Shown: positions 39,603 through 49,941 of the stretch, piece by piece
How positions within the stretch are numbered: the first letter of the stretch is position 1
Layout: every line of letters begins with the position of its first letter
Origin: Schizochytrium sp. TIO01
Lineage: Eukaryota > Sar > Bigyra > Thraustochytrida > Thraustochytriidae
DNA length: 64,000 bases
Direction: 5' to 3'
Assembly (NCBI GenBank): GCA_004764695.1
Contig: SMSO01000032.1
Span: 704,501 to 768,500, forward strand
Translations under genes and position numbers: made by a program
Notes under the pieces: model-generated
Seen by the model: only the letters and a program-made list of their open reading frames with translations
Databases searched by the model: none
What the model was told of the DNA's origin: nothing

Positions 39603-41363
39603 AGTCTGTCAGTCTGCCGGCCGAGACGGCGAGACAGCGCGAGCCGAGTGACGCCGAGTGCGCGAGAAGAATGAGCGAAGAGTGAGAATAGTGGAGTGAG
39701 GGAACTGCAGAGCGATCTTTCTTTTCAATGATTGAGAGTTAATGTTAGGAATAGGATTCTTAAAAGGTAACAATAATGAAAGAATAAGATATTGTAGGAA
39801 GCTCTTTTACAATTTAACACAGGTTTTCTAGTTAACCATAGACCATCTTTCATAAGGATCGTCATGATCGTGGTATCATGTATCGTGAAAGGAAAGACAA
39901 CTGGAGTGGAGGACCTGGAAAGCGCAAGGAGGTCGCCACGGGCTGAGACCTCTACCCAGCCCCTCCTAGTCGAGGGCAATGGTCTTATGAACGAAAAGGT
40001 AGCCGACTGACTGATTCATTGAACGAGCGGTATCATGGAGGAACAGAAAGGGAGGATAAAGCAGGCTTAGCGGGTTTTGTGCTTGAGATTCCACCTTCAC
40101 TTTTAATCATCTTTGATTTCCCGTATTTTGGCGTCTCTTTTCCAGTTCCTTCCTTTTGTTTTTCCAGGATTTTTGGCAGAACATTAGCAAATCAGCTACA
40201 AGCTATAAGGCCAACTCTAGAGGTCCCGACTCCCAGTCTATACTTATTTTTTTAAAAGGGTTAGTTTGCCTTCACAAGCAATAATCCAATTAAGCGCGAA
40301 AACGACAAATGGCAGAACAGGACGCATACGCAGGCTAGGGAGGCAGCTAGGCGCAAGTACTAGGGCCTGTAGAGTCAGTAGGGCTGCGTAAGGGGCGCGT
40401 ACGCGACACACAGAAAATGATGCCTATGCAGAGAGATCTCGCTAGAATCGGGGCTGCCTCGAAGATCCCGAGGCTGCTTTTCGTTCTTGCTGAAAGGGAA
40501 ACTCTCTTGGCCTAGCGGTCTGCATCACTCTCCGCCTGGCTGTCTGACTTTCTGCATGTCTGCCGCAGCTCTTCGTTCCCTTGTGCTTGCTTTTGATTCC
40601 TCCTCGAGTTCTTCTCCGGGTTCTTCGCCTTCGCAAGCACACTAAACTGTCTGTTTTGTTCTGATTTGTTTCAAGACATTACTTATTACCTTTATACCCA
40701 TAGCTAGTCCTGCAGAGACGGTTTAGGATGCTGCTAGAACAGTTCAGCGTGACCACTCAGAACTGGATCTGTCACACCTTCAAGGGTTGCTTCCAAAAGA
40801 CAAAGTCAAGCAGACCTTTTTACTTCTTATAGAGAAAACGGTAGAACAGAAGCCTTTCATCTTATGATTAAATTTTTTAGTTTAAACAAGGGGGAAAAAA
40901 TCACTTCTTCGAAGATTTGTGTTGAGTTTTTGAATGAGGAAAAAAGGTCGAAATAATATTCTATAATAATTTTTCTTTTCTTTTATTGTAAACGAGGAAA
41001 GCCATGAAGGAGCTTGTGCAGGCTCGAAGATCTGGTGTGCATTCAACGTGGGCATGTTGCCCCCTACGTCACGCACTTCTCGGAGCAGCCGTTGGGCCTG
41101 CGTTAGTCGCGCTTTGGTTTGGCAAAGGAGTGTTTGCCTTGCTAACGCTGCGTTGTTTTGTCGGGTGCTGCGTTGTGCGAAGGTTTAAAATCCTTCGTTC
41201 CTGTCTTTGCGAATCCTCCCATAGGAAGTGCGAGTGTGTCCGCCCACCTCGCTCCCCGAGTCTCCTTTTCCCACTCACTCGCTTCTTTTCTTGTTTGTTA
41301 TTTATTTCTACACGCACAAATGGCAGGCCTATAAATAAAATAAAATAGCACAAAAAATTATTT

Positions 41364-41398
41364 AAAAAAAAAAAAACTTTAAAAAAAAAAAAAAAAAA
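41364..41398. repeat. Two adjacent poly-A tracts
   Basis: A13 and A18, separated by CTTT. Confidence 0.95.
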
Positions 41399-42820
41399 GG
41401 CGAGTGTCAGATTGAAGAACTGGGCGGATGCTGTCATTTGGAGTGCTCGGAGAAATCGCGCTGTCGCATATTGATGTTTGCTCGCAGGTGAACTGACGCT
41501 GACTCGTTCTGTGATGCCAAGATCTTTCCATTTCAGAGGGCGAAAAATGTATTTTTGAATAGACATTGGAAAGGAGCCTTTGGAGAAAGAAAAAAGGAAG
41601 CTTTTTTATATATTTATTTTTTTAAGTTTAATATTTCCAAGCATCTTTGGTTTCTAAGGTCGTACTCACAAACCTGGACAGAAATGAGAAATGGCCATGC
41701 ACCCAGGTTAATGTTGCGGCTATAAAGTATTCTAACAGTCTCGTTCTCCCAGAGGTCTTCAAGTTAGTCATCCAAAATAATTGAAATCAAGATGATAGCG
41801 CCAAGTTTGAAGCTTCGCGATGAAGATATCATTCAGAACTTCCATTACGACACAGGTGGCGGTATCTTTCGTCGCTGGGGCTGCCATTGTGCGCGTATCC
41901 TTGCAAATTTGTTACATCCGAGGCCGGGTAATCTGGTAGCCACACGACCTTCGCCATGGAATTTGAGCATTTCTTACTGGTACTGTCACATGGTGCCGTA
42001 TCTGCTTGCTTTACGGCAATTATCACGCGCAGATTACTTTTGCAGGAAACCTTTCATTTTCAGGTTGTAAAGTAACTTCTTTTCCTTTACAAAGTTCCTC
42101 CTAAGCTCATATAATCGTCCAAGGTCAATTTCACTTATTTTTTTAAATTTAAAATAATAGTATTTATAAAACAAAAATGAAGGAAGAATTTCCTATAAGA
42201 ACTATTAGGTTGCAGTGCTTCCCAATTTACTCCTCTTGAGCTGACCGACTGTCCATCGCGTATGCTAAAAGTATGCCATCGCACCAGTAAAGTCTTTGTT
42301 GTAAGGAAGAACCACCGACGATTCCTTTTTAAAGTTCTATGTTATGCATAATATTTGAAGTGGTGAGCTAGCTCAAAACCACCAAACTAGCCAATGAAAC
42401 GCAGAGCAAACCACCCTCTCAGTTACAGTGAAAGAAACCGCTTTGCAAAGTAAGCTCTCAGCACCAAAGGGTTCCAAGCGGTTGCGTTGCCCTCATCTCT
42501 TTGGTTCGAAGTACGCAGCAGCCTTGAACTGTCGATCTCAACTTGAGTGTCTCACTTCTAAGACTACTGCGTCCTGAGCTGCTCAAAATGGCAAGCATGA
42601 AGAACAGTACAAAGGGCCGTCCCCTCAGTTAAGGCACTGCGCGACACGCTTCTAGCTGAGCTCTGCATAGATGACGGCCAAGCTTTCTTTATGCTGCTGC
42701 TAGAAGGGCAACCAACAGCAATTGCCCACTGAATAGAGAAGAAAGAAGAGTGCGCCCTGCGACCATTTGCACCTTAACTCTAATCCAGGCAGCAGCAGTA
42801 CTAGGCTTCTTTGGGTTTGT

Positions 42821-42841
42821 AGCTAGCTAGCTAGCTAGCTA
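42821..42841. repeat. (GCTA) self-complementary array
   Basis: About five GCTA units; the array is palindromic and could extrude as a hairpin. Confidence 0.9.
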
Positions 42842-43098
42842 TCCACATGCTGATTCTGAGCCTACTGCACAGGCGCATAAGCATCTCCCTGAGAGGTACC
42901 TTCTTGCTTCAACAGTTTGATATCTTCAGGCATTCCCAATACGAAATGCCACCATCTGCCAGGAAGCGATAGAAAGGGTAGTGATGATGAGTGACACGGA
43001 CAGGACTGAGTAGACGGGCCTCGCTGGCGGTTGGCAGCGAAGAAAATTAGCAGCTTCTGGCCTCTGGGACGCGGCAGCGAGCGACTGTCGTTCGGAAG

Positions 43099-43107
43099 AA
43101 AGCAAGC

Positions 43108-43142
<35 letters not shown>
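43099..43142. repeat. (AAGC) tetranucleotide array
   Basis: About eleven AAGC units with one TAAG variant. Confidence 0.95.
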
Positions 43143-44843
43143 AAGAGCGCCTCGACCTGCTGCTTCAGAGTCCTCGAAGTCATCGATGTTTCCAGAGTTG
43201 GACTAGAAATCTGAACGCGCTAGGGCGTGAGTAGGTATCCTTCGCCAGCCACGCTATGACCGCCGGGTTCAGTGTCTCCTACGTGCAAATTCGGGTCTGA
43301 CGTCTTCCAAGAGCGAGCCTCGCACCAGTCTGTTTGTAAGTTGGACTTGCGACTCGGGAGCTTGGAAGTGGAGCAGTTGATTGATGATGTGGCAGTGAGT
43401 GCTTTGTATTCATGCGATTATGTATGTATTCTGCAGTGCAAAGGACTCGGATCTCTCCTTTGCCCGTCTTCAAAGCGGTTGTTTAGTTAGTGCAACGTCT
43501 TAGAAACGATCTATTTCCCAAACCCTTATTGATTGACGGATTTCATTAAAATCATGATATTTAAAATGAAAATGAAAATGTTTTTTAAAATGTTGTTTTG
43601 TTTTTTGTAATGAAATACAAACAGAAAATAATTTGAATTCAAGAAGCAATTGACTTTTCTTGCCGATAAATTGAGAGGCTTGCCAAGAATGATAGTTACT
43701 TGGGTGATGGTTACTCGAAAATCATCAGATGTCGTTGATGGTGAAGTGTGAAGGCATAAATAGCGGAATCCTGGGAAGATATGGGTGGGTTTTGCGCCCG
43801 CTTGTTTGTCTCGATTGAGGAACACCTGTAAACGGAAGGGTTTCAAGGCATTTTTCCTCAAAAGGTAGTATGTGCATTTAACTTTTATTTTAAATTAAAA
43901 GTTAAAAAGAAAAACGTTTTTATTTATTTATCATTAATTTGTTTTTAATTGAAAAAATGAAAAGGAGACTAAGGGTGATGATATCTATGCTCCGTTATAT
44001 ATATGATAAAGTTAGGAAAGCGATCTCCGACAAGCGGTCTACAAAATACTTTTTGCACATTTGCATTCAAATTTGTTCCCATGTGGATAATGGGATTTTG
44101 GTATCCAGTGGGATCTAAACATCTATGAAAACATCGAAGTGCATACTATATCTCAGAATTTAAGCACTATATATATGTTTTGGAATGCTTTGCTCTGTTT
44201 CTTTCCTCAAATTTGGAGAGTTGTCATAATTTGCCAAGCCAACCTTGAGTTCCGTATTTTACCTTTTTGTTTCTAATGCTTGTAGTAGAAATTTTAAAGA
44301 AAAGTATAGTGTGCTCAGGATAACACATTTTGGCCTGATTTTATATTGATATTGATAGACATATGCTCAAGTCTTGACCACCAGCAGCACATCATCGAAT
44401 GGATTGAAATATGGATACGTTGCGTTCCTAAGCCAATCGTACATCGTAAATCAAGAAGCCAGACATGTAAAACGAGCATAGGTACACAGGCACTCGCAAA
44501 GAAAACGAAAGCAAAGTAATTTAATCAAAGGGCACGAAATGAACTGCCAAAGGTGAGGCATTTAGATCTGACTAATTCGGTGCATGCTCGCGCATCGTAT
44601 TTATTCATGAATGTTTGTAGCCATCTATGGGTATGAGAAACATTCTCTATCGACGCTGGTAGAATTTGAATCACATGTTGATGCCAAATGGATCTCCGCC
44701 AGAGTTTTGTCCAGAGTCCGAGACCCGAGGAATTCTTCTCCTGAAAAACGAAGACCAGAACAGTGTCTCAATGCCTCGCGGGCTTCGGTTAGAGGCCCCA
44801 ACAAATCGGGTTGGCGAATATGTCGAGCGAACCCATGCATCAT

Positions 44844-45036
44844 CTAAGCATTTCCTACTGGTAATTCGGCCGAAATCGCGGCAATCATCCCAATTCCAGC
44901 AATTCCAAGGACGCACAAGACTCCAAATTCGGCGACATGCGTGCTTGCAAGTAAAGTGGGTGGGGGCTACGTCTTTAACAGACGTGAGTGTTTCAAAGCG
45001 CCCCATGTCTAGCCAGGCGTATCTTTGACGTTCGTA
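44844..45036 (-). pseudogene. Decayed N-terminal fragment of an aquaporin gene
   Basis: On the - strand one frame (from 45,036 down to about 44,955) reads ERQRYAWLDMGRFETLTS and then DVAPTHFT, which lines up with the AQP-A block RYVAW...R...TESSDEMRTPTFT before its first membrane helix. After a frameshift at about 44,935-44,955, a second frame reads AEFGVLCVLGIAGIGM and ends at TAG (44,844-44,846). That aligns without a gap to AQP-A TM1: AEF is followed by G-x-G-M-x-A at the same distance, then N-A. Nothing aquaporin-like follows, so the copy is truncated after TM1 as well as frameshifted. It is closest to AQP-A. It lies opposite in strand to the three intact genes, which suggests an inverted duplication that decayed. 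The identification rests on my own by-eye alignment. Confidence 0.6.
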
Positions 45037-45561
45037 AGCCCAGACGGTCGTGGAGAAACGAGATCTTCAGCAATTTTGAAGTTGTTAGCGCTCTTTTAAA
45101 ATTACCAATTCGTTGGTTTCCTCAAATATTATTGAAGGCAGCGGCTGTTGACTCTTATGATCAGATTGCCCTGGCATGATAATGGGCATTTGTTGTAGTT
45201 CCCCAAGGAGGAATTCACATTTTTGTAAGAATGAATAGTTCCTAGAGTTCTAGTTACACATGGTTTATTTAAACTGTCTTAGAAGTATTGCAACAGCTGA
45301 CGTGACACATGGAGAAAGGGAGCAAAGAACAAAGGCGGTGAATAGAAACAGAAAGCAACTATTTTAAAATTAAAAAGACTTTTGAAAAGAAATTCAGATC
45401 GAGCGATTTATTTGTACGGCTGCGTGCTTGGCATAGGCTTGCGCAAGTTTTGCGTCAGGATGTCGGTAGGTGAATCAGACTGGCACCTTGAACGGCATTA
45501 GAAAGCGGTGGAAATATAGACTGGTGCGATTTTCGCTCAACCTCAACGGTGTCATGACTTA

Positions 45562-45600
45562 TCTTCTTCTTCTTCTTCTTCTTCTTCTTCTTCTTCTTCT
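45562..45600. repeat. (TTC) triplet array
   Basis: About thirteen perfect TTC triplets. Confidence 0.95.
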
Positions 45601-46833
45601 GTGCTTCTTCTTACGCATCCATCCTGCGCAAATAAATGAGGTTTCAAATAAAAAGTAATATTTGTTTCTACTAAATGAATTAAATAAGTAAACGCTTTGT
45701 CTACGCAAGGCCCGAATGGTCTTACTCGCAAAGAGTCGTCGTCTTTCAGCGTGTAGAAGTATTCTGCATCCGATTTGCATATGAAAGACTTTTTCTTTCA
45801 AGAAAAACTAATATTCAACTTTTTTTCTTTCCTTAACCTTCTACTTCCTTTCTTTCGTATAGGACGATGCTCTTTCAAGACGACTACTATCAGTGTCACC
45901 GCTACTACTTTCTGACTCATCGAAGCGAGTTTTGAGCTCTTCAATTCATATTAAGTTTTTTATTTTAAAATACAATTTCAAAAAAACAAAAAAACTAAGG
46001 GAAAGACAGACAGGCGGAGGGAGAGAGGGCTTCCTCCAAAAGAGGCCATGCTGAAGAAAGAAGAGGGAACGCCTTCCTTCTCCTGCTCTGCCTCTCTCTA
46101 CACAGACTCAGCTCTGCGTCGCTCTCTCTGGCCGCCCTCCGCCTCGGTTGCGGCCCACCCCCCACCTCCTCCCCTTGTCAGCAAGAGAGCCACCGTCTGA
46201 GCCCTCGACGGCCGTTCGCTCAATCAAACCCTCCGTGCGGCCGCTATCCCTCCGAGTTAGCTTGCTCTCTCTTTGGTTTGAGCGACGAGTCTGAATAAAA
46301 AGTAGGTAGGCACACCGTTGATCCTACATTCATTGCATTTTATTGTAAGTTAGGAAAAAGATGATCAATAAATAAATAAAAATTAATATTTATACATGAA
46401 TATTAAGGAATAGAAGCAGTGAAGGTGGAAGGCATCGCACGCGTTATTGCAAACGAATGGAGGGTGTGGAGGAAGAAAATGGTGGAAAAGTAAACACATG
46501 TCTGCTCCTACAGCGTGGTGATTAGGAAACTTGAAGCATCTCTCGCTGATGTCCTCTTGCTTCTTTGTTATTTTTGGTTTTGTTTACAAGTTTGTTTAGT
46601 GTAACATTGTCTTTTTTTTTCTTCTTTCTTTCTTAGAGTGGATAGAGAGGAATGCTTACTCTTTTTTTTTTTTCTTTTTTTTAATTTTATAATTAATGTA
46701 ATAATAAAATAAGAAGAAGCCAAAAAACAAAAAATCGAATTAAGAGAGGAAGATCCCATGAGGCTGAACGCGCAGAGAAGAGGAATCAATTGACGGTGCA
46801 AGCGTATCTTGGAGTTGCTGTGCACGGCTTCAA

Positions 46834-46847
46834 GCAAATCCGGAACT
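46834..46847 (+). promoter_or_regulatory. Distal upstream element of AQP-C (GCAAATCCGGAACT)
   Basis: Counterpart of the AQP-B distal element (one base different over 14), ending 215 bases before the AQP-C ATG. Both are followed within about 25 bases by CATCCAAG. Confidence 0.5.
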
Positions 46848-46925
46848 CCCAAAGCATCCAAGCGAATCTCGAGCACTCGACTTCAGCATTAGCAAGAAGT
46901 TGCCCAGCGCGAGAAACCAACCAAA

Positions 46926-46939
46926 GCAAATCCCAAACT
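46926..46939 (+). promoter_or_regulatory. Proximal upstream element of AQP-C (GCAAATCCCAAACT)
   Basis: Identical to the 14-base element before AQP-B. It is preceded by CCAAA, as in the AQP-B distal copy, and ends 123 bases before the ATG. Confidence 0.6.
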
Positions 46940-46947
46940 CAGGAATC

Positions 46948-47015
46948 GTAAGTCGCCGGAGTCTTAAGCAGTACCAAGGAGTTTCCGCGGCTTAGGCAAC
47001 AGCCTTGCCTTACAG
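46948..47015 (+). other. Possible 5' leader intron of AQP-C
   Basis: A 68-base stretch begins with the donor-like GTAAGT and ends with the acceptor-like CCTTACAG, between the proximal element and the start-proximal motif CACCATTACTTC. AQP-B has CACTACAG at the aligned acceptor position (29,221), but its only nearby donor candidate would give an unusually short intron. No transcript evidence is available. Confidence 0.3.
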
Positions 47016-47062
47016 TTCTAGTCACCATTACTTCCTTTCAACAAGAACCTACTTCAACCAAC

Positions 47063-48043
47063 ATGCTTGTCTACGATGCCGAAGAGGGAGTCACTGACTC
47101 CTCGCAGTCGATTCGCAAGGATGTCGAGCGCAACCAGCCTGAAGAGGCCATGGGACCCTCCAAGCGCTACGCCAACTTCATCTTCCGCCTCCGTGGCGAC
47201 CCCACCGAGACTATGGACGATATGCGTGAGCCTTCCCTTCTCCAACAGGTGATGGCTGAGACAGCAGGTACCTGCCTCTTTGTAATCTTCGGTCTTGGCG
47301 TCAACGCGTCAACTATTGCCGCTGGCGCCCACTCCGGTCTCCTCGCTGCAGCTATCATTTGGGGTATCGCTGTCGGCTTTGGTATTATCTCGTGCATCAG
47401 TGTGTCTGGTGGCCACATCAACCCGGCCGCGTCCCTCACCTTCGCGCTCCTTCGCCCGCACGAATTCCCCTTCTACAAGCTCATCCCCTACTGCATTGGT
47501 CAGCTCATCGGTGCCATCATCGGTGCTCTTGTTGTGTATGCGCTCTACAACCCTGCAATTGTCGCGTTCGAGACGCTCAACGGCATCACTCGTGGTGAAG
47601 AGGGCTCTGAGATTACGGCCTCCATCTTCCACGGATTCCCCCCCAACCCTGGCTTCGTCGGCGACTCCACCGGCTGGACCTGGAACACCTACTCCAGTGC
47701 TGGTGCCATGGGTGTCGAGGCTGTCTGCACTGGCCTCATGATGTTCATCGTCTTCGCCATCACTGACTCCCGCAACCACCTCCAGCTCGGCGGTGGCACC
47801 ATCGCCTTCGGTATTGGCATGAGTGTCACTTGCATTGTCGCCTGCTTCGCTGCCCTCGACGGCACTTCTCTCAACCCTGCTCGTGACCTTGGTCCTCGCC
47901 TCATGACCTGCGCTCTTGGTTGGGGCGAGATCTCCATCCCGGGCCCCCCGAACACCTCCATGTGGGGCTACATCATCGGACCCCTCATCGGCGGCCCCAT
48001 CGGCGGCGCCTTCTACGATCTCTTCGTCATGCGTGGCCTTTAA
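47063..48043 (+). CDS. Aquaglyceroporin (MIP family), AQP-C
   Basis: A 326-residue six-helix channel, the closest paralogue of AQP-B. NPA is at 120-122 (SGGHINPAAS) and NPARD at 271-275; Trp100 sits at the GlpF selectivity-filter position, so glycerol and small-solute transport is the likely role. The N-terminal tail is acidic. The block RLRGDPTETMDDMREPSL precedes TM1, and the protein ends MRGL like the other two. Codons are very strongly C-ending, more so than in AQP-B, which points to high expression. That same bias opens a 278-codon antisense frame, which is not a gene. The start is the ATG in CCAACATG, and no upstream in-frame ATG is needed. The gene is transcribed toward the FYVE gene, whose stop lies 1.9 kb downstream on the other strand. 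Confidence 0.97.
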   Translation: MLVYDAEEGVTDSSQSIRKDVERNQPEEAMGPSKRYANFIFRLRGDPTETMDDMREPSLLQQVMAETAGTCLFVIFGLGVNASTIAAGAHSGLLAAAIIWGIAVGFGIISCISVSGGHINPAASLTFALLRPHEFPFYKLIPYCIGQLIGAIIGALVVYALYNPAIVAFETLNGITRGEEGSEITASIFHGFPPNPGFVGDSTGWTWNTYSSAGAMGVEAVCTGLMMFIVFAITDSRNHLQLGGGTIAFGIGMSVTCIVACFAALDGTSLNPARDLGPRLMTCALGWGEISIPGPPNTSMWGYIIGPLIGGPIGGAFYDLFVMRGL

Positions 48044-49941
48044 GCGTCTTCCAATGGCCCCCCGCCGCCCGCCCCAAGAAGCTCCAGCACTCCTCTGCAC
48101 TCGGGCGCGTTCTACCTTGCTCCCCTCCTCGTTTTCATCAGACAAGTCCGCTGCGGCATTGGTCGCACTCTTCGTTTCGCTTGATCTCAGTTCATCTCAT
48201 GATCTGTTGAGACTGTCACAAGTGACGGGACAGTGTAAAGGCGGCCTCTCTTGTCCTGAGCAAACAATGGGCAGGGTGCACAGAATTCACGAGAAAAAAA
48301 AAAGAGGCCATATGCTTGTATGCAATCCACCTCCACGCAAACCTATACCTTACAGTCTGTCCGCAGTAGCATCTAGCGAACCTGCGGTGACCTTTCTTCG
48401 CCATGGCATAGATCGGCATTTGTTGATGTCTGCCACGTACGACTTGTAATGGAATGTTTTCGTCTCTCTACCTCGTTTCCTATTTATAGTATTTTGCATC
48501 ATGCCACTTCATCTTTATATACATACTCTGGCAAACCCTTACAATCCATTTACTTATTTGTTTACTTTTATATACTTTCCCTTGCCCGCTGTTTTGTTGC
48601 CACTAGATACCTCTTTTCCGCTTGATTTGATTGTTTGAACTATTTACGAAGGTTTTCTATCTATTACTTGAGTCTTGCTGTTTGTTCTCATAAATGCAAG
48701 TGGGACAACTTGAAGTGGGCCACAAAGCGACTTTTTTTTTAAATGAATACTTTTAAAAACAAAAGCAAGATGGTGCCTCGAACGAGCACCTATAAATCAT
48801 TGAAAGAAAGGTGAAGTAGCGTTGTAACATAAACGCATCGACTCTTCCACGGCTGATTCTCACATCGCTTCAATACTTGAGTCCGCACTGACTTTTAGAG
48901 TCCACTATTAGCTTTTTCGCAGATGATAGAATGTCCAAGTTTAGCCGAGAATCCTTACCTTTACTTGGCTAGGCTCAGGCTGAAATCTTTGAAGTTAAAA
49001 AAACGTTGATGTACAGCTTGACTTGAGACATAGCCTAAGCATACGCGCTCTTCCTACTGACGGCGCTGCCATGAGTGCATGTAGAAGGATGCCCGTGTGA
49101 TATGTAAATAGCGAACACACTGCAGAATCACCCTGGCAAGATAGATGTACTGTGTCTCAATAGTACATGGCTTTCAAGGGCAGGTAAAGTCACTGAGTTG
49201 CCTTCTTTGGGCCTCTCGCAATAAAACCACGCTGACTTCTGAAGGAAAAAGATGACGCTTGTTTCGGAGAAGGTCAAGTAAGGCCTGTCAAATGAAACGA
49301 CGGAACATCGAGATTTGTGAAATAGCTTCAGTGCAAAGAGACCAACGAAAGGGTAAAAAAAATAAAACACCCAGGAACTTACTAAGATTGGTCGCATACG
49401 GCTCAGCGCTAAACTAATTATCAATTTCATGTTTCCGCGAAGTCTTAGGAGAATCCGCGAATCTTGTTGCCAACTTTGATATTTTTTTATTTTATTTTTT
49501 TTTGGGGGGGGGAGGGGGTAATGAGTGAAATAAAATACTCTAGTTGTACAATATGGCTGGCAAGATCGCAGTGATATGAAGCTAACATAGAGGTCCTAAT
49601 TGTTTAAGACAGATTTGACAAGAATTGATGCCACACGAAGCCTATTCCTGGCTTAATGTCCCTAGTGTTCGGGTGCAAAGAATTAAATCAGTGACAGCCA
49701 AATATGGAGAACAATGATAAGGGGGAAAATAGTTTGTTACTGTACCCGTCAGGATAGTTTAAGTTGGTCTAGATAGGTATATGGGTGTCTATTGTATGAA
49801 TTTATGTATGTATGTATATTTGTATATCTGTCCATGTACCATTCTCTGCTGAGAGAGGAAGTAGCGAAGTGGGAAGTGATTGCGTTGAAAATTGATGTGT
49901 TCATATAATAAAAAAGGAATGAGTCCCACGATCTGGCACTT
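48044..49941. other. Convergent intergenic region between AQP-C and the FYVE gene
   Basis: Shared 3' space of two convergent genes. It contains an A9-11 run near 48,293, a T/A-rich run followed by a G9-A-G5 run (about 49,481-49,517) and TATG units (49,800-49,820). No gene is supported; the frame 49,128-49,430 (-) has no recognisable domain. Confidence 0.55.
49481..49517. repeat. T-rich run followed by G9-A-G5
   Basis: A T/A-rich run abuts a G-rich run on the + strand. The G-run could form a G-quadruplex with neighbouring strands, or may simply be a homopolymer. Confidence 0.85.

Larger units (their letters stand above)
36361..43860. other. Gene-free, microsatellite- and minisatellite-rich segment
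   Basis: No supported gene. It holds GAA (about 36,364-36,392), GAAT (36,741-36,768), GATT (37,218-37,243), a 12-base minisatellite (38,501), a 9-base minisatellite (39,067), GCCT (39,578-39,602), two poly-A tracts (41,364-41,398), GCTA (42,821-42,841) and AAGC (43,099-43,142) arrays. Confidence 0.55.
43861..46833. other. Intergenic segment holding an aquaporin remnant
   Basis: Apart from the aquaporin fragment at 44,844-45,036, I see no gene. The stretch 43,980-45,400 is almost free of microsatellites. A TTC array lies at 45,562-45,600, and C/T-rich sequence precedes AQP-C at 46,070-46,280. Confidence 0.5.

Noticed and set aside
41792-42070. Weak resemblance to aquaporin TM3, and a short match to the 44.85 kb aquaporin remnant
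   Set aside because: The shared word (GCATTTCYTACTGGTA) is short enough to occur by chance in a 64 kb self-comparison, and the protein alignment needs arbitrary gaps.
47309-48145. 278-codon open frame antisense to AQP-C
   Set aside because: It is a by-product of the strongly C-ending codon bias of AQP-C; its Gly/Asp/Glu/Ala-rich content has no domain, and the + strand gene is certain.
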